A stretch of 19,151 nt of DNA, from NCBI GenBank assembly GCA_900541785.1, contig UQKY01000045.1, positions 1 to 19,151 on the forward strand, read 5' to 3'. This document shows, in pieces, positions 1 through 7,821 of this stretch (positions are counted from its first letter, which is position 1; each line of letters starts with the position of its first letter). Under the pieces are notes generated by a model. The model was not told where the DNA came from. It did not search any database and worked only from the letters and a program-made list of their open reading frames with translations. Source of the DNA: an uncultured Collinsella sp. Its GTDB lineage: Bacteria; Actinomycetota; Coriobacteriia; Coriobacteriales; Coriobacteriaceae. The translations under genes and the position numbers were made by a program.

Positions 1-432
1 TACAAGCGCGACGACCTCGCAGCCCGCGCCGCCGCCGAGGCGGCAGGGGAGAGCGCGCCGGCCGCGGCCAAGTCCACCAAAGCCAGCGCCGCCCAGGCCG
101 ACACCCCCGCCGCGGCGCCTAAGCCTGCCGAGGGCAAAAAGACCAAGGAGCAAAAGCGCGCCGAGGCCCAGGCCCGCGCCGCGCTCAACAAAAAGCTCAA
201 GGGCGTGCGCAACCAGCTCAAGAAGATCGAGACCGAGCTCGACAAAAAGCGCGCCCGCTATGACGAGCTTATGGAATTGATGGCAAGTGAAGAGCTTTAT
301 GCCGATCAGGATAAGTTCAACGCCGCGCTGGGGGAATATAACGGCCTTAAGCAAGAGCTGCCCAAGCTCGAGGACGAATGGCTCGAGCTTTCCACCCAGA
401 TCGAAGAGGAGACCGCGCGTGAACTCTCGTAA
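1..432 (+). CDS. ABC-F family ATPase, C-terminal fragment
   Basis: The gene enters from the left edge, and only the last 143 residues are seen. The visible part has a low-complexity Ala/Pro/Lys linker (about residues 8-60 of the fragment) followed by a charged heptad-like coiled coil containing the stretch ELYADQDKF. This matches the C-terminal coiled-coil domain (ABC_tran_CTD) of Uup-like ABC-F proteins. Such proteins carry two ATPase domains without membrane segments and act on the ribosome or on nucleic acid. The ATPase domains lie outside the window, so the subgroup cannot be fixed. The stop overlaps the next start by 14 bases, which suggests coupled translation. Confidence 0.75.
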   Translation, partial: YKRDDLAARAAAEAAGESAPAAAKSTKASAAQADTPAAAPKPAEGKKTKEQKRAEAQARAALNKKLKGVRNQLKKIETELDKKRARYDELMELMASEELYADQDKFNAALGEYNGLKQELPKLEDEWLELSTQIEEETARELS

Positions 433-715
433 GGCCGCTGCCGTGGCGATGAGCATTATCGCCATCGCGTGCCGCATCTGCGGCATCTTTATGAGCGCGA
501 TGACCGTGCTGCTGTGCTTTAGCGGCCTCACCGCCAAGCTGCAGATCGTGGGCTTTGTCGTTGAGCTTTCGCGCGCGCTGCCGAGCGCCATCGCCGGCTA
601 CGGCGTCATCACGTCGCCCTTTGGCGGCGTGTTTCGCCTGGATTACGCTATCGTCGCCGTGATTCTATTTGTGGCCGACTACCTGCTTACGCGCGCCTCG
701 CGCCGCGTCCGCTAG
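419..715 (+). CDS. small integral membrane protein, unknown function
   Basis: This reads as a 98-residue protein from a GTG start. I chose GTG because an AAGAGGA-like ribosome site lies just upstream inside the preceding gene; an ATG at 449 is an alternative and would shorten the protein by 10 residues. Hydrophobic segments lie near residues 8-37 and 74-91, with a weaker one near 41-62. The C-terminus is basic (TRASRRVR), which by the positive-inside rule would lie in the cytoplasm. I do not recognise a family. It overlaps the end of the ABC-F gene and sits 9 bases before the site-2 protease gene, so it is probably cotranscribed with both. Confidence 0.6.
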   Translation: MNSRKAAAVAMSIIAIACRICGIFMSAMTVLLCFSGLTAKLQIVGFVVELSRALPSAIAGYGVITSPFGGVFRLDYAIVAVILFVADYLLTRASRRVR

Positions 716-724
716 GGGATCGAC

Positions 725-1408
725 ATGTCCAGCAGCTACTTCATGAACCTGCTTGCCAGCGCCGTCGCCGTCATCGTTGGCATCGTCATCCACGAGAGCG
801 CGCACGCCGCCGCGGCCTGGGCACTCGGCGACAAGACGGCCCGCTCGCGCGGCCGTGTCTCGCTCAACCCGCTCAACCATATCGACCCGTTTGGCACCAT
901 CATCCTGCCGCTGCTTATGCTCGCGGCCGGCGGCCCGGTGTTCGCCTTTGCCAAGCCGGTGCCCGTCTACCTCAACAACCTTAAGCACCCCAAGCGCGAC
1001 GAGGTTCTGGTGAGCGCAGCCGGTCCCGCATCGAACATCGCGCTGGCATGCCTTGCGGCCGCTCTCATGCACGCAACGTACAGCAACCTCTATACCAGCA
1101 TGTCCTTTGCCGTGGCGTCCCAAATCATGAACTTCGGTGCCACCTTTATCGTGGTCAACCTGTCGCTCGCGTTCTTTAACCTCATCCCGATCCCGCCGCT
1201 CGACGGCTCGTCGATCATCGTACCGTTCCTCAAGGGCAAGGCGCTCGCCAACTACTATCGCCTGCAGCAATACGCCATGCCGATCCTTATCATCGTGCTG
1301 TACTTGCTGCCCATGTGGACCGGCATCGACGTAATCGGCCGCTATTTCGACGTTACCGTGTATCCGCTGGCGGAGCAGCTGCTCAACTTCGCAATCGCCG
1401 GCATCTAG
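725..1408 (+). CDS. site-2 protease family (M50) membrane metalloprotease
   Basis: A 227-residue polytopic membrane protein. Residues 23-27 read HESAH, the zinc-binding HExxH motif in the first membrane helix. NLIPIPPLDG (ending near residue 161) supplies the third zinc ligand, Asp160, as in the NPxPxxDG motif of this family. The form is short, without PDZ or CBS domains, like the minimal S2P-type proteins found beside scpA in many Gram-positive bacteria. Members cleave substrates within the membrane; the substrate here is unknown. The neighbouring scpA-scpB order is a common conserved context. An 84-base gap follows before scpA. Confidence 0.88.
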   Translation: MSSSYFMNLLASAVAVIVGIVIHESAHAAAAWALGDKTARSRGRVSLNPLNHIDPFGTIILPLLMLAAGGPVFAFAKPVPVYLNNLKHPKRDEVLVSAAGPASNIALACLAAALMHATYSNLYTSMSFAVASQIMNFGATFIVVNLSLAFFNLIPIPPLDGSSIIVPFLKGKALANYYRLQQYAMPILIIVLYLLPMWTGIDVIGRYFDVTVYPLAEQLLNFAIAGI

Positions 1409-1492
1409 GGTAAACTTACAGGTCGACCGTGCAAAACGGTTGCAACATGCACCCAAACCGCGCCGCGAAGGCGCCGTCAAAGGAGGTCGAAA

Positions 1493-2302
1493 ATGTCGTA
1501 TCGCGTGTCGACGCAGGTCTACAGCGGACCGTTCGACCTGCTGCTGCAGCTGGTAACCCGCCAAAAAGTTGATATCGGCGCCATCTCGATCAGCGAGGTG
1601 GCCGAGCAATACCTTGCCGAGGCCGAGCGCATCGAGGCGCTGGACCTGGACGTGGCGAGCGATTTTTTGCTGGTCGCGGCCACCCTTTTGGACATTAAAG
1701 CTGCCTCGCTGGTGCCGCAGGAGGCCCCCAGCAAATCCGTCGATGACGAGGAGGATGACGAAGACCTCGAGGAGCTCAGCGCCCTCGACGGCGACGCCCT
1801 GCGCGAGCTCTTGATCCAGCGCCTGATCGCCTACAAGCAGTTTAAGGGTGCGGCGGCCGCTCTCGGTGCGCGCATGAAGGCCGAGAGCCGCATGCATCCG
1901 CGCGTGGCCGGCCCCGACCCCGAGTTTTTGGGCCTTATGCCCGACTACCTGGCCGGCATTACCCTGCGCGGCCTGGCCGTCATCTGCGCCGACCTGGACG
2001 GCAAGCGCCAGACCTTCCTGCTGGAGGCCGAGCACGTGGCACCGCATCGCGTGCCGCTCGACCTGACGGTGGCCTCGGTCGACCGCTTTACCATGGCGCA
2101 CCAATCCTGCACCTTCCGCGAGCTGTTGGACGGCGACGCCACGACTGAGCAGCTCGTTGTCACCTTCCTGGCCATGCTCGAGCTCGCCAAGCGCGGCTCG
2201 CTTACGCTGAGCCAGGACAAGATTTTTGGAACCATTCAAATCAACCGCGTCGAGGGCGCCGAGGCATACGTTCCCGGCGAGGGCCCCGAGCTCACCGAAT
2301 AG
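1493..2302 (+). CDS. scpA: segregation and condensation protein A
   Basis: A 269-residue ScpA kleisin. The N-terminus holds the typical GPFDLLLQLV segment (residues 12-21) followed by VDIGAISISEVAEQYL, the helical region that binds the SMC neck. A Glu/Asp-rich linker lies near residues 84-105, and a C-terminal winged-helix-like part (about 220-260) binds the SMC head. ScpA bridges SMC heads together with an ScpB dimer to organise and separate the chromosome. The start is set by a strong ribosome site (AAAGGAGGT, 1479-1487). scpB follows 11 bases after the stop. Confidence 0.93.
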   Translation: MSYRVSTQVYSGPFDLLLQLVTRQKVDIGAISISEVAEQYLAEAERIEALDLDVASDFLLVAATLLDIKAASLVPQEAPSKSVDDEEDDEDLEELSALDGDALRELLIQRLIAYKQFKGAAAALGARMKAESRMHPRVAGPDPEFLGLMPDYLAGITLRGLAVICADLDGKRQTFLLEAEHVAPHRVPLDLTVASVDRFTMAHQSCTFRELLDGDATTEQLVVTFLAMLELAKRGSLTLSQDKIFGTIQINRVEGAEAYVPGEGPELTE

Positions 2303-2313
2303 GAGCGGCTACC

Positions 2314-3042
2314 ATGTCAACCCTTTCCACGCTGGAGGCAAACAGCCTCAAAGGAGCCCTCGAGGCGCTACTGCTGGTGTCGAGCGACCCCGTGAGCGCA
2401 CCCGCCCTGGCAGGTGCGCTGGATATCGCTCCGGGCGAGTGCGCATCGCTGTTGGCCGAGCTCAAAGTTGAGTACGAGGAGGCCAACCGCGGCTTTCAGC
2501 TGCGCGAGGTCGCCGGCGGCTGGCGCCTGTTTACGCACCCCGCCTATCACGATGTGGTCGAGGCCTACGTGTTGAGCTGGGACACGCAAAAACTGTCGCA
2601 GGCGGCGCTCGAGACCCTGGCCGTCATCGCCTACCACCAGCCCGTTACGCGCGAGGTGGTCAAGGGCATCCGCGGCGTCAACTCCGACGGTGTCATCGCG
2701 TCGCTCGTGGACAAGGGCCTGGTGCGCGAGCTCGGCCGCGACCCCCAGCGCGGTCAGGCCATCATCTACGGCACGACCAACGCCTTCTTGGAAAAGTTCG
2801 GCCTGCGCTCCACCCGCGACCTGCCCGATCTAGAGCAGTTTGCCCCCGACGAGCAGTCGCGCCAGTTTATCCGCGAGCGCCTGAGCGGCCGCAGTATTCA
2901 GTCCACGCTCGAGGAGCAGGCTGAAGACCTGGACGAAGAGCGCGAACTGCTCGATACCGATGTTGAAGATGTTGGGGCAGTCGAGGACGAGGATACCCTG
3001 GTTGTCGACGATACCTCGGAGGACATGCATGACGAGGACTAA
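2314..3042 (+). CDS. scpB: segregation and condensation protein B
   Basis: A 242-residue ScpB with two winged-helix domains (about residues 8-80 and 90-165). The diagnostic stretch LSQAALETLAVIAYHQPVTR is clear near residues 94-113, followed by the RGVNSDGVIASLVDKGLV region. ScpB dimers bind ScpA and complete the SMC complex. The C-terminal 45 or so residues form a strongly acidic tail (LDEERELLDTDVEDVGAVEDED), longer than in many homologues. An AGGAG ribosome site overlaps the scpA stop. The 3' end overlaps the rluB start by 14 bases. Confidence 0.93.
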   Translation: MSTLSTLEANSLKGALEALLLVSSDPVSAPALAGALDIAPGECASLLAELKVEYEEANRGFQLREVAGGWRLFTHPAYHDVVEAYVLSWDTQKLSQAALETLAVIAYHQPVTREVVKGIRGVNSDGVIASLVDKGLVRELGRDPQRGQAIIYGTTNAFLEKFGLRSTRDLPDLEQFAPDEQSRQFIRERLSGRSIQSTLEEQAEDLDEERELLDTDVEDVGAVEDEDTLVVDDTSEDMHDED

Positions 3043-3994
3043 CAAAGCAGAGGAGACGCGCACCGCAAGCGCCACGGACACCGCAGCACCCGGCGCCCAG
3101 ACCGTCTACCCGCACACCATGCGCCTACAGCGCTTTTTGGCGCGCGCGGGCGTGGCGAGCCGCCGCGGCTCGGAGGACCTGATGACCGCAGGCCGCGTGA
3201 CCGTCAACGGCCAGGTCGCGACTGAACTGGGCACCAAGGTCGACGTCGACCGCGACAACATCGAGGTTGATGGCATGCCCGTCAAGCTCAACCAGGGCGC
3301 CGTGTACCTGATGCTCTACAAGCCGACCGGCCACCTCACCACCATGAGCGATCCGCAGAAGCGCCCCTGCGTGGCCGAGCTGGTTCCGCGCGACCGATTT
3401 CCGGGCCTCTTTCCGGTGGGCCGCCTGGACCGCGACACAACGGGCCTCTTGCTCTTTACCACCGACGGCGACCTGTCCCAGGACCTGCTGCACCCCAGCA
3501 AGCACGTCTACAAGACCTACCAGGCGCTCGTGGACGGTCACCTGACCGATCGCGACTTGGAACCGCTCCGTCGCGGCATCGAGCTCGATGACGGCCTGTG
3601 CCAGCCGGCGATCTGCCGCGTCATCACCGCGCGCGAGGCCGAGGCCGTGGCTCCGCAAGGCGTCAAGCCCGGCACCACCGCCGTGGAGGTCATCATTCGC
3701 GAGGGCCGTAAAAACCAGGTCAAGCGCATGCTGAGCAAGATCCACCACCCGGTGATTCGCCTGCACCGCTGCAACTTTGCCGGCCTGGAGCTCAAGGACG
3801 TGGCCAAGGGCTCGTGGCGCGAGCTCACCGACCGCGAGGTGCAGATCCTCAAGGCCGGCGGCATCCCGCCCAAGCAAGCTGCCTCCAAGCGCGGTGACAA
3901 GCCCCAGGAAACCCCCGCGACCCGTACGCGCCACCACGGCAGTCACGGCTCCGCGCCCAAGCGCAACACCTACCGCGAGCGTTACACGGGCTAG
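3029..3994 (+). CDS. rluB: RluB/RsuA-family rRNA pseudouridine synthase
   Basis: A 321-residue protein that converts a specific rRNA uridine to pseudouridine. An S4 RNA-binding domain begins at MRLQRFLARAGVASRR (residues 31-46). The catalytic motif is GRLDRDTTGLLLFTTDGD, with Asp134 as the nucleophile. REGRKNQVKRML further on is the typical second conserved region. RluB (23S U2605 in E. coli numbering) is the best fit from the scpA-scpB-rluB context. I chose ATG 3029 because CGGAGGA lies 5 bases upstream inside scpB; ATG 3119 starts exactly at the S4 domain but lacks a ribosome site. The C-terminal tail is basic and disordered-looking, a common RNA-binding add-on. Confidence 0.9.
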   Translation: MTRTNKAEETRTASATDTAAPGAQTVYPHTMRLQRFLARAGVASRRGSEDLMTAGRVTVNGQVATELGTKVDVDRDNIEVDGMPVKLNQGAVYLMLYKPTGHLTTMSDPQKRPCVAELVPRDRFPGLFPVGRLDRDTTGLLLFTTDGDLSQDLLHPSKHVYKTYQALVDGHLTDRDLEPLRRGIELDDGLCQPAICRVITAREAEAVAPQGVKPGTTAVEVIIREGRKNQVKRMLSKIHHPVIRLHRCNFAGLELKDVAKGSWRELTDREVQILKAGGIPPKQAASKRGDKPQETPATRTRHHGSHGSAPKRNTYRERYTG

Positions 3995-4060
3995 GCAACC
4001 CGCCAAGCCGCAGCGCCTGCGTCCCATACCAGCACGTCAACCACCGAAAGGAAGCATTGC

Positions 4061-4747
4061 ATGATCGTCGCCATCGACGGCCCCGCCGGTTCCGGCAAGT
4101 CTACTATCGCCAAGGAGATCGCCCGCCAGCTGGGCTTTAACAAGCTCGACACGGGCGCCATGTATCGCGCCGTCACCTTCGCCGCGCTCGATCGCGGCAT
4201 CGACCTGGACGACGAGGTGGCCATCGACGCCCTCGCCGAGCAGATCGAAATCCGCTTTACCAACGGCACCGGCGAGGACACGCGCCTGACCATCGACGGC
4301 CAGGACGCCTCGGCTGCCATCCGCACCCCGCAGGTGGACGCCAACGTCTCCAAGGTCTCGGCCTACCCGGGCGTGCGCGCCGCCATGCTCATCCATCAGC
4401 GCCGCGCAGCCGAAGACCGCGATATCGTGGCCGAAGGTCGCGACATCGGCACCGTCGTGTTCCCCAACGCGCAGGTCAAGGTGTTCCTGACCGCCGACCC
4501 GCGCGAGCGCGCCCGTCGCCGCGTGCTGCAGCGCCACCAAAACGACGCCCAGCCGCTTACTGCCGAGCAGCTCGAAGCCGAGGTCGACGAGACCCTCGAC
4601 GCCCTCAAGCAGCGCGACAAGCTCGACAGCAGCCGCGAGGTTGCGCCGCTCGTGCCCGCCGAGGACGCCGTGCATGTCGACTCCACCGCCCACACCATCG
4701 ACGAGGTTGTCCACATTATCGAGGACCTCATCAACCAAAGGAGGTAG
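4061..4747 (+). CDS. cmk: cytidylate kinase
   Basis: A 228-residue (d)CMP kinase that phosphorylates CMP and dCMP with ATP. The P-loop GPAGSGKST is at residues 7-15, followed by LDTGAMYRAVT (the NMP-binding start). GRDIGTVVFPNA lies near residues 126-137. The DPRERARRR segment matches the LID region. Length is normal for bacterial Cmk. A GAAAGGAA ribosome site precedes the start. The stop overlaps the ribosome site of the following acyltransferase gene, so translation of the pair is probably linked. The pairing with a PlsC-type acyltransferase and IspH resembles the Gram-positive arrangement. Confidence 0.95.
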   Translation: MIVAIDGPAGSGKSTIAKEIARQLGFNKLDTGAMYRAVTFAALDRGIDLDDEVAIDALAEQIEIRFTNGTGEDTRLTIDGQDASAAIRTPQVDANVSKVSAYPGVRAAMLIHQRRAAEDRDIVAEGRDIGTVVFPNAQVKVFLTADPRERARRRVLQRHQNDAQPLTAEQLEAEVDETLDALKQRDKLDSSREVAPLVPAEDAVHVDSTAHTIDEVVHIIEDLINQRR

Positions 4748-4750
4748 CCC

Positions 4751-5479
4751 ATGCGCCTGTTTAAGCAGACGCCCGAGGATTACTACAACGCCCCGTACGC
4801 CGAGTTCCCGGCGCTCATCCGCGGCACCGTCGTCGTGGTCATGGCTATTCTGTGGGTCTTCTCCAAACTCATGTGGCGCTGGAAGGTCGAAGACGCCGAC
4901 TTGCTGTTTGAGCGCAAGGAGGGCCGCGGCAGCGTGGTCATCTGCAACCACACCTCGATGGCCGAACTCTTGGCCGTGGAGACGGCGCTGTTCTTTGGCG
5001 GCCGCCGCATCCGCCCCATCTTTAAGTCCGAGTTCGCCAAGAGCAAGATTGTGCGCTGGGCCTTTAGCCGCGTGGGCGGTATTCCTGTCGAGCGCGGCAC
5101 CGCCGACATGAAATGTCTGCGCGCCGCCCAGCATGCACTGCAGCGCGGTGAGGACGTCCTGATCTTCCCCGAGGGTACGCGCATCCGCTCGCGCGAGATC
5201 AAGCCCGAGGTCCATGGCGGCTTTGCGCTTATCGCCAAGATGGGCAAGGCTCCCGTCAACCCACTCGCCATTTGTGGCTGGTCCGATATCACGCCCAAAG
5301 GCAAAAAGCTCATGCGCCCCAAAAAGTGCTGGATCCGCGCCGGCAAGGCCATCTCGCTATCCGATGCACCGGCCGAGCTTAAGCGCAAGGAGCGCCTGGC
5401 ATGGTTTGAGTCCGAGGCCATGAACCGCGTCTACGCCATGCGCGACGAGCTGTGCGACGAGCATCCGGGCAGGTTCTAG
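4751..5479 (+). CDS. plsC: PlsC-type 1-acylglycerol-3-phosphate acyltransferase with HX4E
   Basis: A 242-residue LPLAT-fold acyltransferase. After an N-terminal hydrophobic segment (about residues 22-42) come the family motifs: block I NHTSMAE (His67), block II GGIPVERG (109-116) and block III FPEGTR (139-144). These define enzymes that acylate lysophosphatidate to phosphatidate at the membrane. Block I is unusual: the canonical HX4D aspartate is replaced by Glu72, giving HX4E; the codon GAA at 4964 is unambiguous in this sequence. A strong ribosome site AAAGGAGGT (4737-4745) fixes the start. PlsY and GpsA, encoded further along, would supply its substrate. The specificity is inferred and could differ from PlsC proper. 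Confidence 0.87.
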   Translation: MRLFKQTPEDYYNAPYAEFPALIRGTVVVVMAILWVFSKLMWRWKVEDADLLFERKEGRGSVVICNHTSMAELLAVETALFFGGRRIRPIFKSEFAKSKIVRWAFSRVGGIPVERGTADMKCLRAAQHALQRGEDVLIFPEGTRIRSREIKPEVHGGFALIAKMGKAPVNPLAICGWSDITPKGKKLMRPKKCWIRAGKAISLSDAPAELKRKERLAWFESEAMNRVYAMRDELCDEHPGRF

Positions 5480-5481
5480 CC

Positions 5482-6366
5482 ATGTGTGAGAACGTCATGA
5501 ATACTGCCGCGACCGCCGCCCCCACCATCGAAATTGCTGCCCACGCCGGCACCTGCTACGGCGTGCAGCGTGCGCTCGACATGGCGCTGGCCGCCGCGCC
5601 GCAGGCAGGGGAGAGTGCTCAGGTCCACACGCTGGGTCCGCTCATCCATAACCCCATCGTGGTGCGCGAGCTCGCCGAGGCAGGCGTCGGTCTTGCCGAG
5701 ACCCTGGACGACGCCACGTCGGGCACCGTGATCATCCGCGCCCACGGTGTGGTGCCGCAGGTCATTGACGCCGCTCGTGAGCGCGGCCTTACCGTGGTCG
5801 ATGCCACCTGTCCCTACGTCAAGAAGGTCCATGTGGCCGCCGAGCGCCTGGTGCGCGAGGGCTACCGCGTGGTCGTCGTGGGCGAGCCGGGCCACCCCGA
5901 GGTCGAGGGCATCCTAGGCCACGCCGGTGATGACGCGCAGGTCGTGAGTTGCGCCGCCGATGCGGACGCACTGCCGCTCAAGGGCAAGGTGGGCCTGGTT
6001 GTGCAGACCACCCAAACCGCGCAGAACCTGGCCGAGGTTGTGGCCTCCATCACCCCACGCGTGCAGGAACTGCGCGTGATCAACACCATCTGCGCCGCCA
6101 CAAGCGAGCGCCAGCAGGCAGCGGCAACCCTCGCCAACCGCTGTGATTGCATGGTCGTCGTGGGCGGAAAGAATTCGGGCAACACGCGCCGCCTGGCGCA
6201 GATTTGTGCCGATGTCTGCGAGCACACACATCACATCGAGGAAGCTTCCGAGCTTGAGGCCGCATGGTTTACCGACGCGCGCCACATCGGCATCACCGCC
6301 GGAGCCTCCACCCCGCAAGAACACATCGAACGCGCCGTTGCGCGCATCAAGGAGCTTTGCCGCTAA
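5482..6366 (+). CDS. ispH: 4-hydroxy-3-methylbut-2-enyl diphosphate reductase
   Basis: A 294-residue IspH (LytB), the last enzyme of the MEP isoprenoid route, which reduces HMBPP to IPP and DMAPP with a [4Fe-4S] cluster. The three cluster cysteines are Cys25 (AGTCYGV), Cys110 (DATCPYV) and Cys204 (NTICAAT). The substrate-binding residues His56 (HNP) and His88 (RAHGV) and the catalytic Glu140 in GHPEVEG are present. The start is uncertain: ATG 5482 lies 2 bases after the plsC stop with only a weak upstream GGGCAGG, and ATG 5497 is also possible. An in-frame GTG at 5452 lies inside plsC and is less likely. The length is normal. Confidence 0.94.
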   Translation: MCENVMNTAATAAPTIEIAAHAGTCYGVQRALDMALAAAPQAGESAQVHTLGPLIHNPIVVRELAEAGVGLAETLDDATSGTVIIRAHGVVPQVIDAARERGLTVVDATCPYVKKVHVAAERLVREGYRVVVVGEPGHPEVEGILGHAGDDAQVVSCAADADALPLKGKVGLVVQTTQTAQNLAEVVASITPRVQELRVINTICAATSERQQAAATLANRCDCMVVVGGKNSGNTRRLAQICADVCEHTHHIEEASELEAAWFTDARHIGITAGASTPQEHIERAVARIKELCR

Positions 6367-6368
6367 TC

Positions 6369-7811
6369 ATGGACCAGACCGTACCCGCATACGCCGCCGA
6401 GGTGGCCGATTACGGGCGCAGCCGCGACCCCGAGCCGGGTGAGGGCGCGCTCGTTAAAAACGTGCGTCCCGAATCGCCCGCATGGGATGTGGGTATCGAG
6501 CCGGGCATGCGCGTGCTCACGGTCAACGGCGAGCGGCTGACCGATATGATCGTGTGGCTCTGGGAGGCAGATGACGACACCGTCGAGCTGGAGGTATTCG
6601 ATCCGCGCGACGGCACTGTCACCCCCGTGGAGCTCGACCGCTTCCCGGGAGAGGACTGGGGCCTTGAGTTCGACGGCCCCATCTTTGACGGCATGCGTAC
6701 CTGCGTCAACGCCTGCGTGTTCTGCTTTATGACCATGCTGCCCAAGGGCGGTCGCTCCACGCTCTACATTCGCGATGACGACTATCGCCTGAGCTTTTTG
6801 CAGGGCAACTTTGTCACGCTCACGAACCTTTCCGACGAGGACGTGCAAAACGTTATCAATCGCAACATGAGTCCGATGAACGTGTCGGTCCACGCCGTGA
6901 GCCCCGATGTCCGCCGCCGCATGATGGGCCGCAACGCCCAGCGCGGCATGGACGTGCTTGAGGCCATCATGGCCGCCGGCATCGAGATTCACGCGCAGAT
7001 CGTGTTGTGCCCCGGCATGAATGACGGCGAGGAGCTGGAAAAGACCCTGCGCTTTTGCGAGGAGCACGAACAGATCACGAGCCTGGGCATCGTGCCGCTC
7101 GGTTTTACCAAGCACCAAAATCGCTTTAGCTGGTCCTACAGCGACAAGCCCGAGCTGGCGCGCGAGACTATCGCCATGATCCGGCCCTTCCAGGACCGCG
7201 CGTACGAGCGCTTTGGTCGCCACACCTTTCAGATGAGCGACGAGTTCTACCTGGACGCCGGCATCGAGCCGCCCGAGGCAGACTTTTACGACGGCTACCC
7301 GCAGTACTACGACGGCATCGGCATGATCCGCTCGTATCTGGACGAGACAGACGATGTCCTTGCCGCCGACGCCGAGCGCCTTGCCCGCGTTCGCAAGGCT
7401 ATGACCGCCCGCAACCAGCGCCTGGTATGTCTCTCGGGCGCCAGCGCACGCGATACCGTGGCGCGCTTCGTGGAGTCTCCACAGGGCCTTGCCGGCACCG
7501 TCACGGCCATCAAGAACCGCTACTTTGGCGGTAACGTGGACGTGACCGGCCTCATCGTCGCGAGCGATATCCTTGAGCAGCTGCCGCAAGACCTGTCGGG
7601 GGTTATGCTCTTTGTGCCTAAGCTCATGTTCAACGCTGACGGCATGACGCTTGACGAGTATCATCGTGACGATTTACTCGCAAGCCTTACCAGTCGCGGC
7701 GCCGAGGTTCATGTGGTGTCGACCATGCCGCATGAGCTGCTCGATACCCTGGAGCACATCCTTGGCATTGTGCCTGCCGACTCTAACACTTCCACTGATC
7801 CTACCCATTAA
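6369..7811 (+). CDS. DUF512 protein with PDZ and radical SAM-type domains
   Basis: A 480-residue protein. An N-terminal PDZ-like domain (about residues 25-90, with VRPESPAWDVGIEPGMRVL) precedes a radical-SAM-like cysteine motif, CVNACVFC (Cys112, Cys116, Cys119, spacing CX3CX2C). The C-terminal part, including the LSGASARDTVARFVE region, corresponds to the DUF512 domain. The reaction is unknown; the cysteines are expected to hold an Fe-S cluster. Its place directly before der matches what I recall from Clostridia and Actinobacteria, which hints at a role near ribosome assembly or membrane lipid synthesis, but this is inference. An AAGGAGC site lies about 13 bases before the start, inside the end of ispH. 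Confidence 0.86.
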   Translation: MDQTVPAYAAEVADYGRSRDPEPGEGALVKNVRPESPAWDVGIEPGMRVLTVNGERLTDMIVWLWEADDDTVELEVFDPRDGTVTPVELDRFPGEDWGLEFDGPIFDGMRTCVNACVFCFMTMLPKGGRSTLYIRDDDYRLSFLQGNFVTLTNLSDEDVQNVINRNMSPMNVSVHAVSPDVRRRMMGRNAQRGMDVLEAIMAAGIEIHAQIVLCPGMNDGEELEKTLRFCEEHEQITSLGIVPLGFTKHQNRFSWSYSDKPELARETIAMIRPFQDRAYERFGRHTFQMSDEFYLDAGIEPPEADFYDGYPQYYDGIGMIRSYLDETDDVLAADAERLARVRKAMTARNQRLVCLSGASARDTVARFVESPQGLAGTVTAIKNRYFGGNVDVTGLIVASDILEQLPQDLSGVMLFVPKLMFNADGMTLDEYHRDDLLASLTSRGAEVHVVSTMPHELLDTLEHILGIVPADSNTSTDPTH

Positions 7812-7821
7812 AGGAGAGCAG

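Noticed and set aside
1409..1492. The 84-base gap between the protease gene and scpA as a terminator or promoter.
   Set aside because: Only a weak ACCGT/ACGGT hairpin without a T-run and no clear -35/-10 pair are visible; only the scpA ribosome site is well supported.
665..2239. A 524-codon open frame on the minus strand opposite the protease and scpA; similar long antisense frames at 3125-4027, 4037-5215, 6363-7664, 8230-9387 and 10718-12592.
   Set aside because: They mirror well-recognised plus-strand genes in GC-rich DNA, where antisense stops are rare. Their translations are rich in Ala, Gly, His and Arg without any family motif.
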